From the NCBI GenBank assembly GCA_020650975.1, contig JAIPMN010037451.1, forward strand, positions 1 to 32,845: 32,845 bases of DNA. Reading direction: 5' to 3'. Positions within the stretch are counted from its first letter, which is position 1; every line of letters begins with the position of its first letter. The translations under genes were made by a program, and so were the position numbers. This DNA is from Apostichopus californicus (taxonomy: Eukaryota > Echinodermata > Holothuroidea > Aspidochirotida > Stichopodidae). Under the pieces are notes generated by a model, which saw only the letters and a program-made list of their open reading frames with translations, ran no database searches and was not told the DNA's origin. This document shows, piece after piece, positions 11,201 to 21,900 of the stretch.

Positions 11201-11810
11201 GTTGCTAAAGTAGTTGTACCAGAGGTCATTGTCTTAAACTCCAAAAGTCACAAAGTAGGATTAATATTTGGCATAACTTTTTTCTAATAGGGTTGTGAAT
11301 GAGTGGAACGGTTTGCCTGAGAAAGTTGTACTTGCAAGTAGTGTGAATGGGTTTAAGAATGCTTTGGACAAGCACTTGAAGCATTGTAATCGGGTCTGAG
11401 TGTTTGTTTCTTCATTTGTTTTTCGATGAAGACTTGAGTGTCCCTCCTGATCCTTTTTTCTACTAAACTAAACTAAACTATCTTACACAGAATGAAGAAC
11501 GGCGTTGCACCATTACCGGGGTGGCCTCTAAAATCATCTTCTGTTATTATTACTTCGCAGGAATACCTCAAGATGCTCGAGTACAGACGTTTCCACGATC
11601 AACCATGCACCGCAACCATTGAGTCCATCAGCTGAAATGATGACAACTGAATATCACAAAGCCGTAACACATGGTTATTTTAGCGATCATGTTACAGCTC
11701 CTGACGACATTCCCGAGTATCAGGAGATGGAACAGTCCAATGAAAACTACAACAAGCAGATATACAGAGAGAATCCGAACTGTGTATATTACAAAAAGAT
11801 TACATCATAA
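7915..11810 (+). CDS. Gene 1: two-Ig-domain type I receptor with tyrosine-rich tail (4 exons)
   Basis: Proposed join: 7915-8233, 9231-9590, 10319-10448, 11561-11810 (1,059 nt, 352 aa). All introns are GT..AG, with phases 1, 1 and 2 that agree throughout. Order: signal peptide (residues 1 to about 20), V-type Ig with Cys pair and Trp (KCNGS..NKWF..YKCY), a second Ig domain of the nectin/CADM-like style (RCIAISSRPPASITW..ISCQF), an acidic stalk, one membrane helix (SLVAVISFLLILPAF) and a ~90-residue tail. The tail holds seven tyrosines, including YQEM (a YxxM form, as bound by PI3K SH2 domains) and the C-terminal VYYKKI, which fits the ITIM consensus. NxS/T glycosylation sites lie in both Ig domains. 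The ATG at 7915 is chosen because it directly precedes the hydrophobic leader. The likely role is a cell-surface adhesion or immune receptor; the ligand is unknown. No orthologue can be named. Confidence 0.85.
8234..9230. other. Gene 1 intron 1
   Basis: Donor gtaagtaat at 8234 and acceptor ctttctccag ending at 9230. The intron contains a SINE (8650-8885), a C-rich run at about 9051-9071, and an open stretch at 8404-8640 encoding a hydrophobic segment, which is discussed as a finding. Confidence 0.75.
8650..8885 (-). mobile_element. tRNA-derived SINE
   Basis: On the minus strand the right end reads tatctcagtggttaac (A-box-like), then ccggttcaagtcgcac (B-box, GGTTCAAGTC), the two internal RNA polymerase III promoter elements of a tRNA head, about 8815-8875. 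The acceptor and T stems do not pair well, so this is not a functional tRNA. The body continues leftward to about 8655 (tcctgcaagcaggaactcgc on plus). Ends are approximate; no clear target-site duplication was seen. Confidence 0.75.
9231..9590 (+). CDS. Gene 1 exon 2: second Ig domain
   Basis: A 360-bp symmetric 1-1 exon, the classic one-domain Ig exon. It begins VIPELTLSFD and carries RCIAISSRPPASITWVVNG (first Cys and Trp) and VNISCQF (second Cys), with sequons NTT, NIS and NLT. Donor gtaaactg at 9591. The SRPPAxITW signature is typical of the second domain of nectin/CADM/IgSF-type adhesion receptors. Confidence 0.9.
9591..10318. other. Gene 1 intron 2
   Basis: Ordinary AT-rich intron ending in the pyrimidine-rich acceptor tttatccctccatag. 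A second possible acceptor 6 bp downstream (tttcag, 10324) would remove two residues. No repeat or other gene was recognised. Confidence 0.7.
10319..10448 (+). CDS. Gene 1 exon 3: stalk and transmembrane helix
   Basis: Encodes an acidic stalk (EDDSSQDDAETKDSD) then LLVWSLVAVISFLLILPAF and a short CGLFISR stop-transfer end. Phase 1 in, phase 2 out. The donor gtagta at 10449 is non-optimal, and without splicing the frame stops immediately at TAG (10448-10450), so a form with no cytoplasmic tail is conceivable. Confidence 0.8.
10498..10856. repeat. ~53-bp minisatellite, array 2 (about 6-7 units), in gene 1 intron 3
   Basis: Same unit as the array at 6679-7191 (gtgtattgcagttataac, taattaaccatccagtgtat, then a TG-rich spacer). 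It marks the 5' part of the segment shared by the intact gene and its upstream decayed copy. Confidence 0.85.
10880..11480 (+). mobile_element. 5'-truncated CR1/jockey-like LINE, C-terminal reverse-transcriptase end
   Basis: The ORF at 10974-11180 has the conserved tail of non-LTR retrotransposon ORF2: KEVLEKVQRKVIRIIS, then LTSLELRRLRGDL and VYGFDN. After stops and at least one frameshift it continues at 11289-11399 as RVVNEWNGLPEKVV and FKNALDKHLKHC before TGA. The 3' end is a short (ACTAA)n-type tail at about 11,461-11,480, as in CR1/L2-type elements. No endonuclease or catalytic reverse-transcriptase motifs remain, so the copy is dead. It lies in gene 1 intron 3, in sense. Confidence 0.9.
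11561..11810 (+). CDS. Gene 1 exon 4: cytoplasmic tail and stop
   Basis: Starts after acttcgcag (11560) and completes the Arg codon from exon 3. The ~83 residues are hydrophilic, with tyrosines in TEYHKA, HGYFSD, PEYQEM, ENYNKQ, QIYREN and CVYYKKI, and a TAA at 11808-11810. YQEM and YKKI also fit the YxxPhi sorting consensus. The three other copies of this exon in the window are broken; this is the only one open along its length. Confidence 0.88.
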
Positions 11811-12114
11811 TCAAGATTATCAAATACATATGGAAAGTCAAGAATAGGAACTTTTGTTGTAGCAATTTGATGACTATTCCAATGTGTCATGTCATAGACG
11901 ATAAGTTGAAACCATCTTCAGACAATACAGTTTGCAATAAGATAAACGTGAAACTTCTATTTCTTGTCATGCGTGTGTCTAAGCTGTGTAAACATTTTTC
12001 ATTCAATATAAATCAGCTTCGAATATTAGTTAGTTGACAGTGTTCTTATTGGAATTGAGGAAAACAAAGTGTACCTACAGAAAATGATAAAAACAAACAA
12101 ACAGAGAGATGACC
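11811..12114 (+). other. Gene 1 3' flank, probable 3' UTR
   Basis: No further coding. An AATATA variant near 12,005 is the only hexamer resembling a poly(A) signal, and it is weak; the true 3' end cannot be placed. Confidence 0.3.
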
Positions 12115-12191
12115 CTCAAAGAGATGAAAGAGCAAACTGAAAACTAAGGGAGGAAGATGAATAGAAACAAAAACCGAACTGTATATATTAC
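12115..12191 (+). pseudogene. Decayed copy D of the gene 1 tail exon
   Basis: The segment ctcaaagagatgaaagagca through ccgaactgtatatattac follows gene 1 exon 4 from YQEM to VYY (11,720-11,792). In the matching frame it reads KEMKEQTEN and then TAA where gene 1 has TAC (ENY). It lies about 0.4 kb after the intact exon. This makes four copies of one tail exon within 6.2 kb, of which one is intact. Confidence 0.7.
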
Positions 12192-12199
12192 CTAAGAGC

Positions 12200-15100
12200 A
12201 TGACACTTGTGGGACAATGGATACTTACTAAACACTTCAACAAAAAGACATATATATAAATACAATATTTATAAATACTCACTAATATAATACTTTCATT
12301 ATTGTACATCTGTTTATCGTTAAAGTTAGAAACTGTATATATTTCACTTTCATTTTCTATCTAGTCTAGTGATTTAGTTTAGCTCCACATCAATTAGTTT
12401 TCTCGTTCGATGGCGTTCTATATAGATTACTACCGTATTTTGTATTATAACTCAACTTGGGATGATTCTCAATCATAGGCATACGGTAGTTCAATTGTGA
12501 TTACTTGATGTGACAATCCTGGCCAAGACATAACATGCCTTGCTATGCAGTGGAATTAAAGCAATGACATCTCGACATGACATCTCGACTGTAAATCCAA
12601 TCAAGGATTTACCTCTCAGGAACTATTTCATTTTGATTGTCAGCAGTATGATATGCTTATTTATTAACTTTTGTCAGGCTAGTAAGCCATTACATGGTAT
12701 GACTGTGTTAAGAGTTTGGTGCACATATGCATATCAATTGTGCTTGTATTTGTGTACAACCATTACTAATGAATCACGGGAGTAATTTTCGAACTTGAAG
12801 AAACATGTGGCATAAACATTGTATTGAAAAATGAAACCAAGTGAATTTTCAAAACGGCCTTCAACTACTCCCAAATCATCGCGGAACTCGTTGCTAATGA
12901 ATAAAGCGTCTATAAATTATATCGATGGAAACGAACGGCAGTGAATAACCGATTTGTTATGTTAAAGGGAAGGAACTGCAGCATTCCAGACAATTATGAG
13001 AAATTTCAGAAGCAGAACATGATTGAAAAATTAAAGGTTACGGGGAAAGGATTAAATCCCAGCACCATTGCACCACCATTGATCCTATGTAAAATTTCAA
13101 AGGTTATAAATTGGAAGTAAATCTAATACAGTAATACATCATGATACTATTATTAGCGATTGTGAAAGGCTTGACTTGGTTCCGAGAGCCTTCGATTTAG
13201 TTGTATTTAATTTAAGTTCGTACACTCCGATATTTTTCAAGCAGAACAGGTAAAAACAAAAGAAAAACATAAAATGTACCTCTACCTCTTTCCACATGAA
13301 CACATAATGATTGAATTAACTTATTCATAACAGAAGTGGAGAGGGGGAATGGCTAGGGTTCAAGAGGACGCCAATAGACTTCTATCGCACTACAAAAAGT
13401 GTAAGCCATGATACAGCAACAAGAAAGAACTGCTCTTAGAGCTTCTTCTAACAACTCGGCGTTCTCGCTGATTGATGGTTGTGTACTGGAAATTGAATCC
13501 AGCCATACAAAATATATTATACTTATAGGCTTTGTCACTGTTTTTGTAACTTTTGGTGGCAAGCTTCGCCCTCAACCAGTTCGGTCATTTTAGGTACTTT
13601 TGCAAATATGCCACATTCCCTAACTCTCGAAGCCATGGTAACAGTACCATTATGGATGTTTCTTTACCCAACTTGAACAGTTTATTCCTGAGTTCCATCC
13701 GCTAAATTGTCGAAGGGATAGTCCAACTAAACATATGAACTGTATATTTTATAGAGAAAGTCAAGCGCATAGCCAGGATTTCATATTAGTATCATATCGT
13801 ATTGTATCATAGCATCACTAGTACCTAGGCCTAGGTTATATCCTGTTGATAGATAGGAAGTAGAATTCAACTCAAGTAACGGTGATAAAAAAAAAATTGT
13901 TGAGACTGAGATGACAGTCTGCTCTTGCTGTTTGCCCATATAGGCCTAACCGCTAATTAAGAAGATTGAGATGCAATACGACAGAGGCCTTGTTGCAAAT
14001 GACGATGAGATTAAATGTTTGTGGTAATTGTATGTATCGTTGTTGAGGTTATGAATTGATAAATTGTATTTCATGACAAACTTAAAGTATGCACATGTGA
14101 GTCATCATACATCACTGAGAGTTAAAAAATGGAGATTAATTTACAAATGAAAACAATTTAATATTATAGCCAAAAAAAAACTACTTGTAAGTAGACAACA
14201 ATGTACTGTGACAGACTGCTCAAATTGCTGCAATGCACGTTTATAGGCCTACAACTATGATGGTGTCTTGTTCCATATGAACTTCAATATTCTTTAGTAA
14301 AGCATTCACATTGTAAAAAAAATAGAAACAGCATGTCAATTATTTTAAGTGAAATATCTGTTGTTTTAAAGCATAATCATTTTATTGAGGGGAGTGGGGT
14401 TGTTATATGTTGGGGAAGTTATCTATTTCTTCTTTCATGTTGATTTTAATTTTGCAATTATGTTTATATTTGGACGAATTCAAGAGAAAATTTAAGGGTT
14501 GCGGAGCTGCGATTGTGCACGTTTCGCACTTGTACAATACACATACTGTTCAGTGTTACTCGGCGAATCCTAACGATATGTTGTATATTGATCAGGTAGA
14601 CTAGGCTGACCTTGCACACCGCTACAGTTAACTATATGGTATATTATTTACGAGACTTGGCTACACCGTCAACCTCCACAATTGATCTTATCGGGAAGCA
14701 AAATATGAGGGCGCTAAACACCAAAACACATAGGCGGCTCATATCAATCTAGCTGGTCCTAGTAAATAAAACAGGGTAAAATTCTGCGTACAATCATTGG
14801 CTGAGGGGGGGGGGGTGGGGGTTAACAAAGAAGAAAATGATAAACGCTTAATAAAAGCTGCATGTAACTTGAAACCAAGTAAAAACTAATGCAAACTATA
14901 GGAGCAAGAGAGCTTACACTTCTTGTATCTTTGTCTTAAGAGTAACTACTTACTTCCTGTTCCCGAGTTTATTCATCCCTTACCCAAGTTATAGTCGTCC
15001 TTTGTCTTAATTCCGTGAAATCATCATGCTTGACAACAGATGACAACCTAATGCATCTTATGTGTATACAAATGTGGTTAGTCATAGCCCTCTTCTATGT

Positions 15101-15300
15101 GCCTTAGTAATTACAAGTAAATATTCTACATGTCACAGAAAGTTTCTCGCCCCTTCTCAGGAAGTTATGACTTAATTATATACTGTATTTGTTGGGGTGA
15201 GGGGTGGGGGGGGGTGGGGGAAGAAATCAAGTTTATATTCTACAATTATATCTATGTCTGGAGTTTCTCGTTATCTGCTGTTCTACCTATTTAATAATTG
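12200..15300. other. No gene seen; intergenic sequence with G-runs
   Basis: Short ORFs at 12540-12785, 13408-13593 (plus), 13353-13575 (minus) and 14407-14604 lack domains. G-rich runs occur at about 14,804-14,821 and 15,193-15,220. No mobile-element protein was recognised. Confidence 0.45.
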
Positions 15301-17150
15301 AGCCCTGAACTAGCTGAGCCGGAGCCATCTAAAATAATATGGAGCCCCACGTGGGCTTGTACGGCTATGATGTGGGCGAGGGTGAATAAACTGGGGAGCA
15401 GGAAGTAAGTAGTTACAAGACAAAGAGGAGGGTACGCACATGCTTAAAGTGATAGGGGATACCTTATGCTTCATTACACAAACCATATTCATATATTACG
15501 ACTTCATTTATCGTTCTTCACGAATGCATATTGTCACAACTACCCCATATGGCATTTCTCTAGAGTAGATCTTGATAAGAAAAATTGCTAATTTAGTGAC
15601 CTCAGCAGAAGGTCACCTAACCAACATACAGTAACATCGCCGCCTGACGTGGTTGTAGCGTCACCTGTTTAGAATAGTAGTAGAGCCACAATATTACAGC
15701 ATCGTCACTTAAGGTTGTAGCAAGGAGGTTCCTTGTAACATATCTGTAGTGGCAGAGCTGCTTATTTGGCCTTCCATAGAAAAGTTATGTTTATGTTTTT
15801 CGGGTGTTGAAAGCCTACAAGCCAACACGGTATTTACGAGTCAGTAAATATCACCATTTACGACCTACGAGTACGTTAATAGGATTTCGAGCAGTTTTAG
15901 TGTGTTTTGATAGCTTTCAGTGTGTATCATTCTACAGTTATTTTGTTTTCTTGTTTTTCGTGTTTTTTGGTGACGAACGGTGTAAATATCTCTGTAAATA
16001 CAAGTTTTATTATTACTTTACTACGGACTTTCGTCAGTTTGTGTTATTACGGATTTTCGTTCTTCGTCTTCGTCTTCAACAAATTTTAGTCGGCTTTTCA
16101 GCTCCATGCCCGGATATCACAATATCCTTTGTTGAAGCACATCCTGTGTTTTGATATTATCACATTTCGGCGTTCCATACGAATGATCTCTGCAACGCGA
16201 CGCGTATCGTTGTGTCGACTTTCTGTGACATGACCTTGCACCATGAACCTTTCGTCATATAGTCATATTAGAGCCATATAGCTGGATTTCAGGTAGTATA
16301 CTGAAGCTTCGTTGCTGTTTGTGAAGGCGATTCTATCTAGTACACAAAGAGACGTAGCCTTGTGTACAACAGAATGTTATATTTTAAGGTATGGAATTGA
16401 CGTTACTATTAAGTGGCATTTGTTTTACAACCATATGTTAAACCCGCCGTTTTTATTTCTTTATTTTTTTGGTAATAATTTGTAGGTTAGTGTCACTAGA
16501 CAGTAGGCTGGCTGTAAGTTTCGCTTTAGCATGGGCGTATTCTGTAGCATGTTTGTTTTAAAGTCAAAGTATGGTATTTTAATTTCATTAATATGACTCA
16601 GAATGTGGCCAGATGTACAGTAGCTATATGCTTGTATATCAATGAATTTCATATGCAATTCCTCATAGCCTATAGCTAGTCATATTGCTTCTAGCTACTT
16701 CCTGAACGTTTCTTTGTTAAATGAAGAGGCAATTTATGACCTGGTTTGGTACCAAAGACTATTTGCATTCAAATAAATAGCCAATGCTGAAATTTTGATT
16801 TTCACCAGTGTTCTTTTTTTTTATGGTAGATTTTGCATATCGGATCGATAAACTGTATAGTTGCAGTAACAAGGCAGTGCTAAAAATACCAAGTGGAATT
16901 TCCCGCATGTATGTGTAGCACTATAGGTGATACATATCTCATTGTGAAAGGTTCCCTCTATAGGTAAAACATAAACGACGAACGTTACAGTATACATGTA
17001 AATCATTGTAGCATTAAGTTCTGCAGCATACAATCAGCGTACAATCAGCATACAATCGTTTCACAAGGCACTTTCAGAAAGTTAAAATTAATATATGAAC
17101 TTGCCTATTCCTAAAGTATTCACAGAATTAACTGAATGTACCCCAACTAC
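15300..17150. other. No gene seen; includes a short everted repeat
   Basis: The 116-codon ORF at 15804-16154 is rich in F, Y and V, with no motif, and is judged to be chance. At about 15,597-15,617, gtgacct and aggtcac flank 7 nt, a perfect 7-bp inverted pair. Confidence 0.4.
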
Positions 17151-17578
17151 TACACTGTAAATAACTATTGCAACGCGGTCTAAATGGACTCGCCTATACC
17201 GTTAATCAACAACATTGAGTGAACTTTCTATCACTGAGCTAAATGATATTGTAAAATCTTTGAATGGTTGGCCCTTTGTAAAGGAACCAAAGTAAAATAA
17301 ACAAAGGAAGTTTGGTGAATGGCAAGTTTCATTGTAAATGGTGTCCCTTACAATACAATGAGCGCGTGTTTAGGTTAAAGAGACACGTTGCTATACCTAG
17401 TTAAGTAAGTTTGGCATCAATGAATATCAGTTGACTTAGTATGGAAAAAAAGCTTGTTTCATTTCTCTGTTATACCGTGTGAAATCACTGATAGCTGTTA
17501 CCCGACCCTCACCAAATATTTTTTGAGTTTATTTTGACTAGTATTTAATTATATAATGGTAAATCACTCAAATCGATC

Positions 17579-17631
17579 AAAACTCAATCAATGTTTGAGT
17601 TTTTCACTGTAATGCGTTGCCATTACAGTGA
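17579..17631. repeat. Two adjacent perfect hairpins
   Basis: Hairpin 1: aaaactcaa (17579-17587) pairs with ttgagtttt (17595-17603). Hairpin 2: cactgtaatg (17605-17614) pairs with cattacagtg (17621-17630) around cgttgc, extendable by one T-A pair. Only one base separates them. CACTG ends occur in some DNA-transposon inverted repeats, but no partner end or target duplication was found. Confidence 0.6.
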
Positions 17632-17639
17632 GTCATGCT

Positions 17640-18798
17640 ATTGCTATTCAAGGTCATATCATGTTTCACGGTCATTGTCAATACCTCCAGGATGTATTGT
17701 ACAAACATTAGATCTCTACTGCAATACAAAATCAGCTTTTTTAACCTGACCCATATTAACTATATATACAGTTAATCTTATTTAAATTAATCTTGGATAA
17801 AGCTAGACCCCGAAATTTAGTTTATAGTAAGAACTATATACTTACAGTACAAGTACCGGTAGCCTAAGTGATATTCATAGCTCTCACATTGCTATCTTTG
17901 TGATTATTTGGCTACTACAACCCTTCATCGTATTGGATTGCAACACGACCTACCATCTTATGAGTTACATAACTTAGGAAATCATTGTGAGCGTGTGTTT
18001 ATATTGACTGGGTCAGTCACAATAACCATTAAAAACAGTCAAGTATCCTGAAGTAATACTTTAGGAGAACTTAATCACCCACAATGACACATTTTTAAGA
18101 AAAGAAATTAATACAAAAATTGGATATATTAACATTTTTAAGTTGACTAATCTCCATAATACAATGTTAAAACAACTTGTTTGAATTACTGTTTGTATGG
18201 AATAGGCTCTACCGGTTTTTATAATGGGATGTTCAATTGCTGAGGAAAATTAAGAAAATGCCACTTGGCCAGCAAACTTTTTTTGGCAAAATTTCAAATC
18301 GGACAATTTGAATCATTACAACTGAGTTTTTCCTAATTTCATGGTGCTCTAATCAAACAAGGATGATGTTATTTTAGGAGAAGGTTCAACTGCAAACTTC
18401 TCTAACAATCTGTTCATTTGACATGAAATGACCCTTCTGTTCAATATGTCAGAACTATTGATTTCACCTTGATACAAATGATATATGCTAATTACTTTAC
18501 AATCCTGCTTTTAAACCCTTTCTTTGGCGAACCACGTCGAGAAGTGACCTTCCGCATCTCACACTTATTTTGACCATAAAGTACCGGATATAACCTCACT
18601 GATGAGTGATGGCCCAACAGCTTATTTGATTTTATTGTAATTCCTTGTAACTTAACTGAAGGTTAGTGAAAAAACAGCACCAAAGAAAATTGGTATGAAA
18701 ACAAGTGATTACAGTGATATAGAGGATATGAACTTCAAAATCTATTGAAAACAGGTTTTCATGCTACCTTGCTCGTGAGTTACTGTTAACAAATGGTC
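17640..18798. other. No gene seen; upstream flank of gene 2
   Basis: AT-rich sequence with no recognised repeat or exon. A 5' untranslated exon or promoter of gene 2 may lie here but cannot be placed from sequence alone. Confidence 0.4.
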
Positions 18799-18841
18799 GA
18801 CCTATTTTAAGCGACGGTGGCTTTATCGGCCACCGTAGGTC
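18799..18841. repeat. Stem-loop upstream of the gene 2 leader exon
   Basis: acggtggc (18814-18821) and gccaccgt (18829-18836) form a perfect 8-bp GC-rich stem around 7 nt. Flanking gacct and aggtc can add 5 bp across a one-sided bulge. It lies about 80 bp before the leader exon. Function is unknown. Confidence 0.5.
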
Positions 18842-18915
18842 ATAGATTGGAAATCATCCTATGTTTATTCAATTTATGTCACTTCAATTAAGTGTCAGTT
18901 TTGTTCCTTTTTCAG

Positions 18916-18970
18916 ATGTCTATCACAAACCTTTTCATGATCCCTGCTATCCTTTGGTTCATATTGAGTG
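18916..18970 (+). CDS. Gene 2 exon 1: signal peptide
   Basis: MSITNLFMIPAILWFILS then phase 1 into gtaaga. The ATG directly follows ttcctttttcag, a strong acceptor, so a 5' untranslated exon may lie upstream. Equally, the transcript may start nearby and the cag be incidental. Confidence 0.78.
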
Positions 18971-21900
18971 GTAAGATCCAATACCGGCTTTATCTTGGAG
19001 AGGGGAGAAGGGGAGGGGACTATGGTGGGTTATAGATGTTAGTGCAAGGGAAGGGTAACATGTTCATATGAAGATATAAGAAGCGGTATGAAAGACCTGC
19101 ACTGAGGTATTATGACTTCTTACGTCTGGAGTAGTACTTACTCAATCGCATCACTTGCACACGCGCAATACCGAGTTGTAATGCAGGGGACGAAGGGACA
19201 GCTGCGGGGTGGGGTGGGTGGGGGGTGCTGACATTCGAAAATGTGGTGAAAGTTTCTGGCATACTGATGGAATGCTATTCTGGTTGGGTCAGGAGGTTAA
19301 TTGAATGTTTTTTTTTTAAATTGTAGCAGGAATGCAAGTCAAAATTTATTGCGACTTGATATGAGGCTCTATGTTTCTTAGACTCACCCATTGATACATT
19401 TTGAACTGGAGAATGGAACACAGTTTGAGGGGAAATGGATACCCTGCAACATTCGTCTGATTTGAAAACAGGTTCAAGGTTTACGTCTTTCCTCTTCAAT
19501 TACAGGCACGGTTGTCGCGTTGGATAAGTGTCAGTCACCGCAATATTTGCAATTGGGAAAGAAAGGAGTGATATCCTGCAACTATCCTGGTGGTTTTTAT
19601 GGTGCATTTTGGTACAACTCGAGCAATTTGACTAGCAATGATCGATCATTTATATCCCTCAGAGAAGGCATGATATCTGTACCCGGACATGATTCCGGAG
19701 AATACGGGGTTCACCCTGATGGATCTCTTATGATCAAGAAAGTTTCCACCCAACATAATCATGTTTTCGCAGTATCGACATTGGCGACTACAGATGATGA
19801 TCCAATCGTTGAATATGTTCATGTAGTTGTCTATGGTAAGTCGTTTTCTTTGATAACGATATGCATTAGTTCTTTTGCATGAGTTTATTGTGGTGGTTGT
19901 CTTTACAAATATAATAAAGAAGAAGACAATATATTATTTATAATCCTTCATAAAGAGGAAGAAAATAAAACATAACATTATTCAAATCATCCTTCAATTA
20001 GCATTGTGCAAACATAAAAGGAACGTCTTAACTCCTCATACTTTATATGAGTCTTTGTCGGAGTTATAACGTGCTTTTAACATATGTCTGAGTTTTTGCA
20101 AAATATCATTAGCTTAGCAGCTGGTCGATCATCAGCGATTTTCTTACGATGAAAAAAATGTTTCCTGTTGAAAATAGAAAAAGGGTATTTCTGCATAGGA
20201 CAATAACATAAGATCCAATGTCTTGTTAAATGTTGACAACATCTGAAAATTAGTACTTTTAACACCTAACAAGAAAATTAGAAGTTATTTCTCAATCAAA
20301 CAAAACATGTTTTTGATGTCTCCTCAAATCTTCCACATAAAGAACAAAAAGCAGTATGCTTTTATTGAAACGATAAAGAAACTGCTACTAATGCGTCGAA
20401 AATTGATTTCAGTAAAACAGTTGATTCGCATTTGCAATGGAAGTAGCATGGTGAGTAACTACCAGTAAGCAATGATCTATAAATGATTCTTGAGCAGGTG
20501 GAATCATTATTCCATAATTCAATATTTCCCATTTAAGAGTAGTGTTTAAGTTTTCTGTAACAAATACATCAGAAGTAAGCTTTAATATTGATCTTGACCT
20601 CTCTTTGTCGACTTTCCACCAATATCGATATTAAATAGGGAATGATTGGACAGTAACCTTGGCAAAAAGGTAACAATAAGAAAGTAAGTGAAGAGGGTGA
20701 TAAGGAACAAGACAACAAATCGAGTCTACAGTAAATTCCTGGGGTAATAGTGGGATTCCAACCTCCAGTTTCAAGTCTGCAACCTTAGATGGGTTTCGCT
20801 TAGTGCTAAAAGATTTCTTGAATAAAGTAAATATGTATAGCATGCTTTCGAATGAAAGCAAATAAACACAGTTGAACAATATAGGATTGTATATGATGTG
20901 ATAGTAATGATGGACATGAAAATAGAACGTCTTACATCAACACAAACCATATCCGCATTATCCATCGAAACATTGGACCGAACACAAGGAGTTCAGAGTT
21001 TGAAGTAAAGAGGTAGAGCGCAATGCGAGGTAGAATCCACAGAAAAAACAATAAGTGGTCCAACATTTCAACTTCGGCTCGGTGAAACACGCGCCTGTTC
21101 GATAAAGCTCCAAAACTTTTGCTGTGCATTTCTCTTGCACCTGCAAATCATTCAAAGTCTAAATAATCTAACTAATATCTTTGTAAGGGACACGCTACAG
21201 TTTACATTTCTTATTGTTATAGAAATTATTCGCAAAGTATGGCCCACAAGATGTTCAATTAATTAGCAGATTAGCTGGACCTTTGTGAATTGCTTCAGTT
21301 TGAAAAGAGCTTTAACAGTGAATATCGGCTTCCCTACGACCTTTATTGTTGGCGAATCCAACTAATTTAATATAAAACCATATAGATATTCCTAATGTAT
21401 TCTGGTTGGACAATATTGTTTTAGTTTGTCTTTCTTTTTACAATTTGCAGACAAACCACATGAACCGTACCCAACCATTGATGCTGCTGGATGTGACCAG
21501 AAATCATGCGTTTTAGAATTAAACGTTGCTTCAAGTTTAAGTTGTAGTGTTTCACGAGTAGGTGAAGTATTAGATGATTTGACATGGAAGTTAAGAACTA
21601 GCAGTGGGGATGAAAAGGTCTCTTCTCAGTCGAAAGCTGTAACAACCAGTGTCAATGAATTACAATCTTACCATACTGTTGTGAATATTTCGTTACAAAC
21701 CTCTCTCTCATTACGTTTATTCGTCTGTGCAGCGAGAAGCAATGTGTCTGAGGTAGGTAACACTGAATCTACGATACTGGTTGAAAGCGGGATACTGGAA
21801 GCATCTAGCGAACCTCTGCTTGTAACACCTAATGAAAGAGTGGTTATGAACTGCGGAGAAGATGTGTCATACTTTGTATGGCAAAAAGTGGGTCAAACGG

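Noticed and set aside
13353..13593. Three overlapping ORFs on both strands
   Set aside because: Mutual overlap on both strands, with no domain; at most a fragment of an unknown repeat.
15597..15617. Everted AGGTCA pair (gtgacct, 7 nt, aggtcac) as a nuclear-receptor site
   Set aside because: The spacing is not the usual ER8 or ER6, no gene start is near, and a single 21-bp match is weak.
15804..16154. 116-codon plus-strand ORF rich in F, Y and V
   Set aside because: The composition reflects T-rich DNA. A hydrophobic stretch alone does not support a gene, and a second frame is open over the same bases.
20932..21155. Minus-strand Cys-rich ORF inside gene 2 intron 2
   Set aside because: Two overlapping frames are equally open, with no domain, no leader and no consistent splice borders; likely chance.
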